From Rhodobacteraceae bacterium UBA6796 (lineage in GTDB: Bacteria; Pseudomonadota; Alphaproteobacteria; Rhodobacterales; Rhodobacteraceae): a stretch of DNA of 64,000 nt. This document shows, in pieces, positions 35,835 to 46,594 of this stretch. Numbering within the stretch: the stretch's first letter is position 1; every line of letters begins with the position of its first letter. The DNA lies in the NCBI GenBank assembly GCA_002452815.1, contig DKFM01000004.1:1-64000 (forward strand), read 5' to 3'. The notes beneath the pieces are model-generated. The model was not told the DNA's origin, did no database searches, and was given only the letters and a program-made list of their open reading frames with translations. Both the position numbers and the translations under genes were made by a program.

Positions 35835-36530
35835 ATGACACTGAGCACAATCGGCTTCGATGCGGATGACACGCTTTGGCACAACGAGCGGTTCTTCCAG
35901 CTGACACAGGCGCATTTCGCCGCGCTTCTGGCAGAGCACGCCCCCTCCGATCATCTGGCCGAACGGCTGCTGGCGGCAGAGCGGCGCAACGTCGGCCAGT
36001 ATGGCTTCGGGGTGAAGGGTTTCACCCTGTCGATGATCGAAACCGCGATCGAGGTCAGCGAAGGCCGCGTCCCCGCAGCGGTGATTTCCGAAATCATCGC
36101 TGCCGGGCGCGAGATGCTGGCGCACCCGATCGAACTGTTGCCGCAGGCGCGTGCCGCCATCGAGGCGCTGGCGGGGCACTACACGCTGGTGCTGGTGACC
36201 AAGGGCGACCTGCTGGATCAGGAACGCAAGCTGGCGCAGTCGGGGCTGGGCGATCTGTTCGACGCGGTCGAGATTGTGTCCGACAAGCGCGCCGCCGTCT
36301 ATCGCACCGTCTTCACCCGCCACGGATCGGGGCCGCAGCACGGGCTGATGGTTGGCAACTCTTTGAAATCCGATGTTTTGCCGATGATCGAAGCAGGGGG
36401 CTGGGGCGTGCATGTCCCCCATGAGCAGACCTGGGCGCTGGAGCATGCCGAGCCCCCGCAGAACCATCCGCGCTTTGCCGAACTGCCCGATCTGGGCGCC
36501 CTGCCCGCGCTGATTGCCCGCATCGGCTAA
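35835..36530 (+). CDS. HAD-superfamily hydrolase
   Basis: This 231-residue phosphatase-like protein begins MTLSTIGFDADDTLWHNE, with nucleophile Asp9 and general acid Asp11. Motif II Thr/Ser lies in LVLVTKGDLLDQE, and motifs III-IV are VSDKRA and MVGNSLKSDVLP. An alpha-helical cap (about 20-110) places it in subfamily I. Substrate is unknown. GGAGG-like sequence (CGGAGGCAGGC) precedes the ATG. It is divergent from clpS. Confidence 0.9.
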   Translation: MTLSTIGFDADDTLWHNERFFQLTQAHFAALLAEHAPSDHLAERLLAAERRNVGQYGFGVKGFTLSMIETAIEVSEGRVPAAVISEIIAAGREMLAHPIELLPQARAAIEALAGHYTLVLVTKGDLLDQERKLAQSGLGDLFDAVEIVSDKRAAVYRTVFTRHGSGPQHGLMVGNSLKSDVLPMIEAGGWGVHVPHEQTWALEHAEPPQNHPRFAELPDLGALPALIARIG

Positions 36531-36556
36531 GCCGCCCCCGATCGCACGCCGCACTA

Positions 36557-36600
36557 TCTTCGACAAGATTTCCCGTATGCAAAAATTCGCCTGTCGAAGA
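36557..36600. promoter_or_regulatory. Inverted repeat between HAD and carboxypeptidase genes
   Basis: Perfect 9-base arms TCTTCGACA (36557-36565) and TGTCGAAGA (36592-36600) flank 26 bases. They lie 27 bases after the HAD stop and about 195 bases before the carboxypeptidase start. There is no T-run, so a simple terminator is unlikely; an operator or RNA hairpin is possible. Confidence 0.4.
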
Positions 36601-36794
36601 CCCTGACACCCCCACCGGCACCACCCATGGCAGCAGACCGCAGCATGCCCACGACATCTTGGGGCAGTGCATGAATGCCGCAGTGAAACACATTGAAATT
36701 ATACGGTTTTCAGATGCGGCATTGCGTGTTACGCTTTGCCGATAAGCCCCACATAAAAACAACCGGGGCGAGAGGCAGTATAAGGGTTAGAACC

Positions 36795-38465
36795 GTGACC
36801 ACGCTCGCGCGCTGGGTCCGTTATGGGCTATTTGCACTCGGTTTGATGATCGCACCGCTGGCCGCATCGGCCGCGCCCTATGCGGCGCTGGTCATGGATG
36901 CGCGCACCGGCGAGGTGCTGTATTCCAAGAACGCCGATACCCGATTGCACCCGGCCTCGCTGACCAAGATGATGACGCTTTACATCGCCTTCACCGCGAT
37001 CGAGCGGGGCGAGATCAGCCTTGATTCGATGGTAACCGTTTCGGCCAACGCCGCCAGCCAGCCACCCTCGCGGCTGGGGCTGCGGACCGGGCAGAAGATC
37101 GCCCTGCGGTATCTGATCCGGGCGGCGGCGATCAAATCTGCCAACGATGCGGCGGCGGCGATCGGCGATGCGATCAGCGGCGACGAGGCACATTTTGCCG
37201 CGCGGATGAACCAGACTGCCAAGGCCCTGGGCATGCGCAACACCACCTTCCGCAACGCCAACGGCCTGACCCGCGAGGGCCACCTGTCCACCGCGCGCGA
37301 CATGACCCTGCTGGGGCGTCGGCTGTTTTACGATTTCCCGCAATATTACAACATCTTCTCGCGCCGCACGGCGGATGCGGGCATGGCGAAGGTGTCCAAC
37401 ACCAACCGCCGTTTCCTGGATGCCTATGAAGGCGCCGACGGGATCAAGACCGGCTACACCGTGCCTGCCGGGTTCAACCTGACGGCCTCGGCCCAGCGGG
37501 GCAACAAGCGGATCATCGCGACGATGTTCGGCGGCACCTCGACCGCGCAGCGCAATGCCAAGGTGGCCGAACTGCTGGATCTGGGCTTTGCCCGCGCGCC
37601 CGGCCGGGTGCAGGAACAGCGCCCCGAACCGCCGCAACTGCTGGCGCAGGCCGATATCGAAGAACCGTCTGCCCCCTCTGGCACCAGTGCAAAGACGATC
37701 CGTGTCTCGGGTGCGCCCAATCGCAGCCCGCGCCCCGCGCCGCGCCCCGGCGTGGTCTCGCATGATGCCGACGCCATTGCCCTGGCGTTGGCGGCAGCGG
37801 TGACGGCCACCCCTGCCCCCACCCCTGCCCCCGATGTCGTGGCCCAGGCCGAAACCGAGGTCGCCGCAGCGGTCGAGACGATGACAGAGGTCGTTGCCGT
37901 CGCCGCCCCCGCAACCGCCAGCAGCCCGCGTCCGCAACCCGCGCCGCGCCCGCAAGCGGCGCCGCAGACCGGCTTCGTGCAGGCCAGCGCACCGCAGCCC
38001 GAAACCCTGGAACTGGCCGCCATCCCCGATGCGTTTGACGAAAGCCTGTCCGAAGGCGATGCCGTCCCCAACGAGCCGGTCTTTGCGCAAAGCACCGAAC
38101 CGCAGCCCGAAACGCTGGCGATGACCAAGAAGGCCACCGCACCGGAAACCATGGTTCTGGCGGCCCTGACGCCGCCCGCCCCGGCCCCGCAGAAGCAGCG
38201 GCAGGTGGTGGCGCGCGCCTCCAGTTCGGGCGGGCGCAACTGGGGCATCAGCCTGGGCAAATACGCCTCGCAATATGCCGCCGAACGCGCGCTGCTGCAG
38301 ACCGCCCTGATGGAAAGCGACACGCTGGGGGATGCGCTGCGCAAGGTCGCCACCCGCAAGACCGGCTACGAGGCAAATTTCGTCGGCATGACACACGAGC
38401 GCGCCGAACTGGCCTGCGCCCGCCTGATCGCCCGGTCGGGCGACTGCACCGTGATCGGGCCGTAA
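36795..38465 (+). CDS. D-alanyl-D-alanine carboxypeptidase with C-terminal SPOR domain
   Basis: This 556-residue exported serine peptidase trims the terminal D-Ala from peptidoglycan stems. After a signal peptide (ending near ASA, residue 26), the penicillin-binding triad is SLTK (55-58), SAN (115-117) and KTG (218-220). A long Ala/Pro-rich linker (about 280-475) leads to a SPOR domain (about 480-556) that binds denuded glycan at the septum. I chose GTG at 36795 because it begins just before the signal peptide; an ATG at 36693 would put 34 residues before it. Confidence 0.9.
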   Translation: MTTLARWVRYGLFALGLMIAPLAASAAPYAALVMDARTGEVLYSKNADTRLHPASLTKMMTLYIAFTAIERGEISLDSMVTVSANAASQPPSRLGLRTGQKIALRYLIRAAAIKSANDAAAAIGDAISGDEAHFAARMNQTAKALGMRNTTFRNANGLTREGHLSTARDMTLLGRRLFYDFPQYYNIFSRRTADAGMAKVSNTNRRFLDAYEGADGIKTGYTVPAGFNLTASAQRGNKRIIATMFGGTSTAQRNAKVAELLDLGFARAPGRVQEQRPEPPQLLAQADIEEPSAPSGTSAKTIRVSGAPNRSPRPAPRPGVVSHDADAIALALAAAVTATPAPTPAPDVVAQAETEVAAAVETMTEVVAVAAPATASSPRPQPAPRPQAAPQTGFVQASAPQPETLELAAIPDAFDESLSEGDAVPNEPVFAQSTEPQPETLAMTKKATAPETMVLAALTPPAPAPQKQRQVVARASSSGGRNWGISLGKYASQYAAERALLQTALMESDTLGDALRKVATRKTGYEANFVGMTHERAELACARLIARSGDCTVIGP

Positions 38466-38489
38466 CTCAGGCCCGGCATCCCGAATGCC

Positions 38490-38519
38490 AAACGCCCCCG
38501 GTCTTCCGGAGGCGTTTTT
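38490..38519 (+). terminator. Rho-independent terminator
   Basis: The sequence AAACGCCCCCGG, a TCTT loop and CCGGAGGCGTTTTT form a GC-rich hairpin followed by a T-run, 25 bases after the carboxypeptidase stop. It separates that gene from the convergent ccoS. Confidence 0.9.
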
Positions 38520-38522
38520 CAA

Positions 38523-38681
38523 TCAGGGCTTGGGATGGTCGTCGTATTCGTCCGACAGGATGCGTTCGCCATCGCCTTTGGGGTCTTCATACTGGCGCGC
38601 CTTCAGTGACCAGAAGAACGCCGCAAGGCCGATCCCACCCAGAAACAGCGAGATCGGGATCAGATAGGACAGAACGGACAT
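38523..38681 (-). CDS. ccoS: cbb3 oxidase assembly protein CcoS
   Basis: This 52-residue single-span membrane protein reads MSVLSYLIPISLFLGGIGLA, then AAFFWSLKARQYEDPKGDGE, ending DEYDDHPKP. The pattern of a hydrophobic span followed by FFWxxKxxQYDDxxGDxxRIL is diagnostic of CcoS, needed for inserting haem b and copper into cbb3 oxidase. The stop is at 38523-38525. It follows ccoI by 29 bases and is the last gene of ccoGHIS. Confidence 0.93.
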   Translation of the reverse strand: MSVLSYLIPISLFLGGIGLAAFFWSLKARQYEDPKGDGERILSDEYDDHPKP

Positions 38682-38710
38682 CGGTTTGCTCTCGGTAGGG
38701 ACGCGGGCGC

Positions 38711-40942
38711 CTATTTCAGCCGCAGCGAATTCAGCGACACCGTAATCGACGAGGCCGACATAGCCAAGGCCGCAGCCAGCGGCGTCGCCAGCCCGATCAG
38801 CGCGATCGGCACCGCCACGGCGTTATACAGGATCGAGATGCCGAAGTTTTCCTTGATCCGGCGCCGCGCCTGCACGGCAATCTTGACCGCATCGGCCACC
38901 GGCGACAGATCCTGCCCCAGAAGCACGATGTCAGAGGCCGTGCGCGCCGCGTCCAGCGCCGAAGCGGGCGAGACCGAGACATGCGCCGCCGCCAGCGCCG
39001 CAGTATCGTTGAGCCCGTCGCCCACCATCAGCACCCGCGCGCCCTGCCCGGTCAGCTGGGTCACCAGCGCGGCCTTTTCCTGCGGCAGCGCACCCGCGTG
39101 CCATTCGGAAATGCCCAAACGCTGCGCCAGGGCCGCCACCGCGCCCTCGACATCGCCCGAGACCAGCAACACGCGCTTGCCCTGCGCGATCAGCGCCGCC
39201 ACCGCCACTTCTGCGCCGGGGCGCAGACTGTCGGCAAAACGCAGCGTGATCGGGGCGCCCGTGCCGATCTTCAAATGCGTTGCGGTGGAATTGCCCGCCG
39301 TGGCGCCGATCCAGTCGGCCCGGCCCAGACGCACGATCTGCCCCTGCCAGCGGCCTTCGACGCCATAACCCGGCACCTCGCGCAGATCGTCCAGCGTTGC
39401 GGGCGTGCAGCCTGCCGCCGCCGCGCCCTCGGCCAGCGCACGGGCCAGCGGATGCGATGAGCCCGCCGCCAGTGCCGCCGCCACCGCCATATCCTGCGCA
39501 TTCAGATCGCCCAGGTTTTCCGGCTTCGGCGTGCCCATGGTCAACGTGCCGGTCTTGTCGAAGACCACCGTATCCACCTCGGCCAGACGTTCCAGCGCGG
39601 TGCCGTCCTTGATCAACAATCCGCGGCGAAACAGCTTGCCAGAGGCGGCCGTGACCACCGCAGGCACCGCCAGCCCCAGCGCACAGGGGCAGGTGATGAT
39701 CAGAACGGCGGCGGAAATATTGATCGCAAACCGCAGATCGCCGCCGGTCAGCCACATCCAGACGCCAAAGGCGGTGAAGCTGAGCAGGTGCACGATCGGC
39801 GCATAGGCGCGCGCCGCGCGTTCGGCCAGCGAGGTGTATTTGGTTTTCGCGCTTTCGGCCATCGCGACCAGATCTGCCATCCGATGCAGCGAACTGTCCT
39901 TGCCCGCCGCCGTGACACGCAGCGTCAGCGGCCCGGTCAGGTTGACCTCGCCCGCCGACAGCATCGCCCCGGGGCCGACATAGACCGGCAGGGTTTCGCC
40001 CGTCAGCAGCGAACGGTCGGTTTCGGACGTGCCCAGCGTGACCTCGCCATCCGCGGGAATGCGCCCGCCGGGACGCACGCGGATCAGATCGCCGGGGTGC
40101 AATTCGCCCACCGGCACCACCACTTCGGCGCCATCGCGCAGAACGGTGGCGCGCGGCACTTCCAGCGCGGCCAGTTCCTCGGCCGCGGATCGCGCCACGG
40201 CACGGGTGCGGTAATCCAGATAGCGCCCGACCAGCAGGAAGAAGGTCAGCATCACGGCAGCATCGAAATAGGCGTGATGGCCGTGCTTGATGGTTTCGAA
40301 CACCGAGATTGCCGAGGCCAGGATGATCGCCAGCGAAATCGGCACATCCATGCCCAGACGCCCGCCACGCAGCGCGCCCCAGGCCGAGATGAAGAACGGC
40401 TGCCCGGCAAAGATCACCGTGGGTAGGGCGATGGCCGCCGAAATCCAGTGGAACAGATCGCGCGTCGCCGCTTCGGCCCCCGACCAGACCGCGATCGACA
40501 GAAGCATGATGTTCATCATCGCGAACCCGGCCACCCCGATGCGCATCAGCAGATCGCGCCCGCGCTTGTCGGTTTCCGTGGCCGACAACATGCCCGCGTC
40601 CAGCTCGTGCGCTTCGTATCCGATCCGGTCGAGCGCGGCGATCAGCGGCGCGGGTTCGACCCCCGGTTCTGCATCGACCGAGACCCGCTTCAGCGTCAGG
40701 TTGACCCGGGCCGAGCGCACGCCGGGCTGCCGGGTCAGTTCGCGTTCGACATCGGTAATGCAGACGGCGCAATGCGCGGTGGGCAGCGAGAGCATGATGC
40801 GCGCGCCCTTGATGTCGCCCGATTTCGCCATCTGTTCGGCCGAGGGAGCGGCAAGGCAGGCCGGGCAGGCCGAGGCCGACACATGTTCGTCGTAACTTTC
40901 GGGGGCACCCGAGGCCGCGCCGATCGCAGGCGAAACGCTCAT
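38711..40942 (-). CDS. ccoI: Copper-transporting ATPase for cbb3 oxidase assembly
   Basis: This 743-residue P1B-type ATPase, also called FixI, supplies copper for the CcoN centre. It has an N-terminal CPAC motif (Cys26, Cys29), a metal-binding domain with HCAVC (Cys58, Cys61), CPCALGLAVP in the membrane, DKTGTLTMG for phosphorylation and GDGLNDTAALA. The GDGLNDTAAL form and the extra N-terminal Cys pair separate it from the detoxifying copper pump at 12825. It follows ccoH by four bases. Confidence 0.95.
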   Translation of the reverse strand: MSVSPAIGAASGAPESYDEHVSASACPACLAAPSAEQMAKSGDIKGARIMLSLPTAHCAVCITDVERELTRQPGVRSARVNLTLKRVSVDAEPGVEPAPLIAALDRIGYEAHELDAGMLSATETDKRGRDLLMRIGVAGFAMMNIMLLSIAVWSGAEAATRDLFHWISAAIALPTVIFAGQPFFISAWGALRGGRLGMDVPISLAIILASAISVFETIKHGHHAYFDAAVMLTFFLLVGRYLDYRTRAVARSAAEELAALEVPRATVLRDGAEVVVPVGELHPGDLIRVRPGGRIPADGEVTLGTSETDRSLLTGETLPVYVGPGAMLSAGEVNLTGPLTLRVTAAGKDSSLHRMADLVAMAESAKTKYTSLAERAARAYAPIVHLLSFTAFGVWMWLTGGDLRFAINISAAVLIITCPCALGLAVPAVVTAASGKLFRRGLLIKDGTALERLAEVDTVVFDKTGTLTMGTPKPENLGDLNAQDMAVAAALAAGSSHPLARALAEGAAAAGCTPATLDDLREVPGYGVEGRWQGQIVRLGRADWIGATAGNSTATHLKIGTGAPITLRFADSLRPGAEVAVAALIAQGKRVLLVSGDVEGAVAALAQRLGISEWHAGALPQEKAALVTQLTGQGARVLMVGDGLNDTAALAAAHVSVSPASALDAARTASDIVLLGQDLSPVADAVKIAVQARRRIKENFGISILYNAVAVPIALIGLATPLAAALAMSASSITVSLNSLRLK

Positions 40943-40946
40943 CGCC

Positions 40947-41402
40947 TCAGCCCTTCACGTTCAGATCCAGACGCTGGCGAAAGGCGGTGCCATCGCTGGC
41001 CTTGGCTTCCAGATGGATCAGCCAGGCCCCTGCATCCAGCGTCATCGGCGCCATGAACAGCCCGCCGGTATAGGTGAACTCCGGCTCGATGTCGTCGCGC
41101 ACATGGGTGGTGCGCCCGACCGTGGCATGGAGTTCGGCGACCCGGGCGGGGAGCCCCGCCCGGTCACGAATCACAAGCGACAGAACGCCGTTCTCATAGG
41201 TGGGTTCGACCACCCAGCCCAGGGCCTCCTGCGCCGCGCGATCCGCATCGAAGCTTTGCGACGCGACGTAGGAGTTTTTCACCTCGAGCCCGGGGAAGGT
41301 GCCGATGGCCTTGAACGCCATGAAAAGGTTGACCGCAATGATGATGCCGAAGGCACCGACCGCAATCAGCAGCACTTTCCTGCCGGTGAGGGGTTTCGAC
41401 AT
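40947..41402 (-). CDS. ccoH: cbb3 oxidase assembly protein CcoH (FixH)
   Basis: This 151-residue protein has one N-terminal membrane span (VLLIAVGAFGIIIAVNLFMA) and a periplasmic FixH domain with NSYVASQSFD. CcoH joins the oxidase subunits in an early assembly complex and works with CcoI. It is separated from ccoG by three bases and from ccoI by four, so the three are co-translated. Confidence 0.93.
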   Translation of the reverse strand: MSKPLTGRKVLLIAVGAFGIIIAVNLFMAFKAIGTFPGLEVKNSYVASQSFDADRAAQEALGWVVEPTYENGVLSLVIRDRAGLPARVAELHATVGRTTHVRDDIEPEFTYTGGLFMAPMTLDAGAWLIHLEAKASDGTAFRQRLDLNVKG

Positions 41403-41405
41403 GGT

Positions 41406-42860
41406 TCAGTGATCCTCTTTGCCGTTGAAGACGGTCTCGACCGAAACCCGCCCCGTGCCGTTCACATCCTCTACCCAGACCCGCAGCTCGGTGCGGTCTT
41501 CATGCGCCAATTTGCTGTCGGCGTCAGCCTCAATATAGAGGCGCTGGGTCAAAGTTTCATCAGCAGGCGCGGTCACAAGATTGGCCTCTTGCCCTTCGAT
41601 GATCAAGTGCAGACCTTTGACCGCCTGATCCCCATGCTCACCCAAGACCGTGATACGGAACGAGGCGTCTTTGCCCGCCTTGTTGCGCAGGCGCATGGTG
41701 TAGATGTTACGGATCGAGCCATCCCCTTGCACGACATACAGCGGATCGCGCGCAGGGGTCAGGTTGAACTCGATCGGCGAACGCATGAACAGGGCCGCGA
41801 CCAGCGCGATACCCACCGCCGACCACAGCGTGAAATACAGCATCGTGCGCGGGCGCAGGATGTGTTTCCAGACACTGATGACAGGTTTGCCCGCACGCTC
41901 GTTCGGCTCGTCCTTCAGCGCCATATAGGCGATCAGGCCGCGCGGTTTGCCGATCTTGTCCATCATCTCGTCGCAGGCGTCGATGCACAGACCGCAGGTG
42001 ATGCATTCCAGCTGCTGGCCGTTGCGGATGTCGATGCCCATCGGGCAGACGTTGAAACAGGCCATGCAGTCGATGCAGTCGCCCTGCCCTTCCGGGGTCT
42101 GGCCCTTGTGCAGCTTGCCACGCGGTTCGCCGCGCCATTCGCGATAGCCGATGGTGATGGTGTCTTCATCCATCATAGCGGCCTGAATCCGCGGCCAGGG
42201 GCAGGCATAGATGCACATCTGTTCGCGCGCGAACCCACCGAAGGCGAAGGTCGTGGCGGTGGCGACGGCGATCGTCGTATAGGCCACCGGCGAGGCCGTG
42301 CCGTTGAGCAGGTTCACCAGAAGCGTCGGCGCGTCGGTGAAATAGAACACCCAAGCACCGCCCGTGGCCAGACCGATCAGCAGCCACAGCGTCCATTTGG
42401 TCAATCGCTTGCGGATCTTCTCGGCGTCCCATTTCTGGCGGTGCAGACGGATGCGGTTGTTGCGGTCCCCCTCGACCCAGCGTTCGACCAGGATGAACAG
42501 GTCGGTCCAGACGGTCTGCGGGCAGGCATAGCCGCACCACACCCGGCCAAGCGCCGAGGTGAACAGGAACAGCCCCAGACCCGCCATGATCAGCAGACCC
42601 GCGACGAAATAGAATTCATGCGGCCAGATCTCGATCATGAAGAAGAAGAAGCGGCGGTTGGCCAGATCCAGAAGCACGGCCTGATCGGGCAAGGCCGGGC
42701 CACGATCCCAGCGAATCCACGGGGTGATGTAATAAACACCCAGCATCAGGGCCATGAGCACCCATTTCAGAGTGCGGAAACTCCCTTTCACCCGGCGCGG
42801 GAACACGGGTTCGCGCGCGGCGTAAAGGGGGGCGGGTTCGCTGGGTTCGGTCGAGCTCAC
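41406..42860 (-). CDS. ccoG: cbb3 oxidase assembly iron-sulphur protein CcoG
   Basis: This 484-residue membrane protein (FixG/RdxA type) has about five spans and a cytoplasmic ferredoxin-like domain. It has WCGYACPQ (Cys109, Cys113), CIYACPWPR, and two [4Fe-4S] motifs: CIDCMACFNVCP (262-272) and CITCGLCIDACD (286-296). It ends with an immunoglobulin-like domain. CcoG is a cupric reductase that supports copper delivery to the oxidase. It is first gene of ccoGHIS; an FNR box lies 67 bases upstream. Confidence 0.95.
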   Translation of the reverse strand: MSSTEPSEPAPLYAAREPVFPRRVKGSFRTLKWVLMALMLGVYYITPWIRWDRGPALPDQAVLLDLANRRFFFFMIEIWPHEFYFVAGLLIMAGLGLFLFTSALGRVWCGYACPQTVWTDLFILVERWVEGDRNNRIRLHRQKWDAEKIRKRLTKWTLWLLIGLATGGAWVFYFTDAPTLLVNLLNGTASPVAYTTIAVATATTFAFGGFAREQMCIYACPWPRIQAAMMDEDTITIGYREWRGEPRGKLHKGQTPEGQGDCIDCMACFNVCPMGIDIRNGQQLECITCGLCIDACDEMMDKIGKPRGLIAYMALKDEPNERAGKPVISVWKHILRPRTMLYFTLWSAVGIALVAALFMRSPIEFNLTPARDPLYVVQGDGSIRNIYTMRLRNKAGKDASFRITVLGEHGDQAVKGLHLIIEGQEANLVTAPADETLTQRLYIEADADSKLAHEDRTELRVWVEDVNGTGRVSVETVFNGKEDH

Positions 42861-42927
42861 GGTTCTCTCCGTTGGCTATAATTTCTGCAGATTGGGTCTC
42901 TTCTGATATGGCCCGAACGAAAAAACT

Positions 42928-42941
42928 TTGACATGCGTCAA
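42928..42941. promoter_or_regulatory. FNR/FnrL box before ccoG
   Basis: TTGACATGCGTCAA is a perfect TTGAC-N4-GTCAA palindrome, a close variant of the FNR consensus. It lies 67 bases before the ccoG ATG, where an FNR activator would act. Confidence 0.85.
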
Positions 42942-43029
42942 AAAGACAGATTTCTGATACAGGTATTGGGAAGAGGTCCGGTTGGCGCGTCATGCGGGCC
43001 GACCCTGTGGCCCAGGCCCAAAAAAAGGA

Positions 43030-43110
43030 CACCGGCGCCCCCAGGAAACGCGCGAACAGGACGGGGCGCCGGTGCTACCCGAGGGGGCCCTGGATCGCTC
43101 CAAGGCCCCC
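43030..43110. terminator. Two tandem hairpins after ccoP
   Basis: The first hairpin has a perfect 12-bp stem, CACCGGCGCCCC (43030-43041) with GGGGCGCCGGTG (43063-43074). The second pairs GGGGGCC (43083-43089) with GGCCCCC (43104-43110) and continues through TGGA/TCCA. On the minus strand, the second lies 13 bases after the ccoP stop. No T-run follows, so they may stabilise the mRNA end or slow transcription between ccoNOQP and ccoG. Confidence 0.7.
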
Positions 43111-43122
43111 CCGAATCTCAAT

Positions 43123-44019
43123 TCACTCGCCGCCACCAAGGCCGTGGACATAGGCAGCCACAGACCGGATTTCGGCTTCGGACAGACGCGGCTCACCACC
43201 TTCGGGGGTGAAGCTCCACGACGGCATCACGCCGAAGCGGGCATTCGTCACGGTCTCGGTCAGGGTGGCGACATCACCACCGTAGAGCCAGATCGCGTCG
43301 GTCAGGTTCGGTGCGCCCTGCATGCGGTCACCGGTGCCGTCTTCCATGTGGCACGATGCGCAGTTGTCGGCGAAGACGACGGCGCCCTCGGCTTCAAGTG
43401 CGGCATCGAACTCCTGCCCCGAGATCTTGCGGACGTGCTGGACGACCTGCGCGATCTGTTCGGGTTCCAGCAACTCGTCACGACCAAAGGCGGGCATCTG
43501 CGAATAACGCGCATCGCCGTCTTCGGTGTTCCGGATGCCGTGCTGGACGGTGGTGTAGATGTCCTCGATGGACCCACCCCACAGCCAGTCGCTGTCCAGC
43601 AGGTTCGGATAGCCGAGGCCGGCATTGCCGCCCGCGCCCGAACCGTGGCACTGCGCACACCAGGTGCGGAACACGGCTGCACCCGCGTTACGGGTGTAGT
43701 CGGCCAGTTCCGGGTCTGCCGCGATTGCAGTCAGATCCGCCGCCACCAGCTTGGCCTCGACCCCTTCGTTGGCCTTGGCATAGCGGTCGATTTCCGCCGC
43801 CACATTGGCCCGAGTCGAGGACCCGAGCAGACCGGGGGTCGCACCGTCCTTGAAGATCGGCCATGCCGGCATGGCGATCGAGTAGCCCACGCCCCAGACG
43901 ATGCAGGCGTAGAAGGTCCACAGCCACCAGCGCGGCAGCGGGTTGTTGTACTCAGAAATGCCGTCCCACGAGTGGCCCGTCGTCTCGACATCCTGTTTTT
44001 TCGTCGGTTTTTTGCTCAT
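43123..44019 (-). CDS. ccoP: cbb3 oxidase subunit III, dihaem cytochrome c
   Basis: This 298-residue membrane-anchored protein carries electrons into the oxidase. It has an N-terminal span ([18 protein letters not shown]) and two c-type haem sites: CAQCH (121-125) and CASCH (220-224). The Met ligands are in SQMPAFG and GVMPSW. AAGGAGG precedes the ATG at 44019; a GTG six bases upstream is less likely. It is last of ccoNOQP. Confidence 0.95.
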   Translation of the reverse strand: MSKKPTKKQDVETTGHSWDGISEYNNPLPRWWLWTFYACIVWGVGYSIAMPAWPIFKDGATPGLLGSSTRANVAAEIDRYAKANEGVEAKLVAADLTAIAADPELADYTRNAGAAVFRTWCAQCHGSGAGGNAGLGYPNLLDSDWLWGGSIEDIYTTVQHGIRNTEDGDARYSQMPAFGRDELLEPEQIAQVVQHVRKISGQEFDAALEAEGAVVFADNCASCHMEDGTGDRMQGAPNLTDAIWLYGGDVATLTETVTNARFGVMPSWSFTPEGGEPRLSEAEIRSVAAYVHGLGGGE

Positions 44020-44031
44020 ATCCACGCCTCC

Positions 44032-44241
44032 TTACAACGTGGCGCCGTCGTCATGGCAGCTGCCTTTGCAGCCACCCTGACAGGCGGGTTTGTCATCATG
44101 CCGGAAGGGGATGTTGGCCGTGTCCTCATGGGTCTTGCGCGATCCGGGCCGGAAGGCCCAGATAACGACACCGATGAAGGTGGCGAACAGCGCGAGCATG
44201 ACCCAGCTGTCCGCGAACTCACGCAGGATGTGGTAGTCCAT
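44032..44241 (-). CDS. ccoQ: cbb3 oxidase subunit CcoQ with Cys-rich tail
   Basis: This 69-residue protein has one span (about 12-29, VMLALFATFIGVVIWAF) followed by RPGSRKTHED and PFRHDD, typical of CcoQ. CcoQ stabilises binding of CcoP to the core complex. The C-terminus is unusual: KPACQGGCKGSCHDDG contains Cys54, Cys58, Cys62 and His63, a spacing that could bind metal. It lies 12 bases from ccoP and 11 from ccoO. Confidence 0.92.
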   Translation of the reverse strand: MDYHILREFADSWVMLALFATFIGVVIWAFRPGSRKTHEDTANIPFRHDDKPACQGGCKGSCHDDGATL

Positions 44242-44252
44242 CCCCGCCCTCC

Positions 44253-44981
44253 TTAGCGACTTGCCACGGGTTCGAAGGTCGAGAAATCAACCATCGTGCC
44301 GAGAACCTGAAGATAGGCAACCAGGGCATCCATTTCCGAGATGCCGGGCTTGCCGTCGAAGTTGCGCACGTTGACCTTAGCGTCGTAACGCTCTTGCAGG
44401 CCCTCGTAATCGCCATCGGGATCCACCTGGGCGGCAAAGTCCGCCTTGGCGTTCGCGATCATCTCCGAGGTGTAGGGCACACCCACGAGGGCGTCGGTCT
44501 TCAGACGGTCCTCGATATACTCGGGCTCGATCATGCGGTCGACGAGGAACCCGTATTTCGGCATCACCGATTCCGGCACGACCGATTGCGGGTTGATCAG
44601 GTGGTCCACATGCCACGCATCCGAGTAGCGGTTGCCGACGCGGGCGAGGTCAGGCCCCGTCCGCTTCGAGCCCCACTGGAACGGGTGGTCATACATCGAC
44701 TCGGCAGCGAGCGAGTAGTGACCGTAACGTTCCACCTCATCGCGCATCGGGCGGATCATCTGCGAGTGGCAGACGTAGCAGCCTTCGCGCACATAGATGT
44801 CGCGGCCCGTCAGTTCGAGCGGGGTGTAGGGACGCACGCCTTCGACTTTCTCGATGGTGTTCTCGAGGTAGAAGAGCGGTGCGATCTCGACGATCCCGCC
44901 GACGGTCACGACGGCGAAAGAGAAGATCAGCAGCAGCGTCGCGTTTTTCTCGATGACGCTGTGTTTATCAAGAAGTGCCAT
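44253..44981 (-). CDS. ccoO: cbb3 oxidase subunit II, monohaem cytochrome c
   Basis: This 242-residue subunit has an N-terminal anchor ([20 protein letters not shown]) and one haem c site, CYVCH (68-72), followed by SQMIRPM. It passes electrons to CcoN. ATG at 44981 gives [13 protein letters not shown], which matches the usual CcoO start. A GTG at 44987 with better ribosome-site spacing is an alternative. It follows ccoN by 14 bases. Confidence 0.95.
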   Translation of the reverse strand: MALLDKHSVIEKNATLLLIFSFAVVTVGGIVEIAPLFYLENTIEKVEGVRPYTPLELTGRDIYVREGCYVCHSQMIRPMRDEVERYGHYSLAAESMYDHPFQWGSKRTGPDLARVGNRYSDAWHVDHLINPQSVVPESVMPKYGFLVDRMIEPEYIEDRLKTDALVGVPYTSEMIANAKADFAAQVDPDGDYEGLQERYDAKVNVRNFDGKPGISEMDALVAYLQVLGTMVDFSTFEPVASR

Positions 44982-44995
44982 TCTCACTGATCTCC

Positions 44996-46594
<1,599 letters not shown>

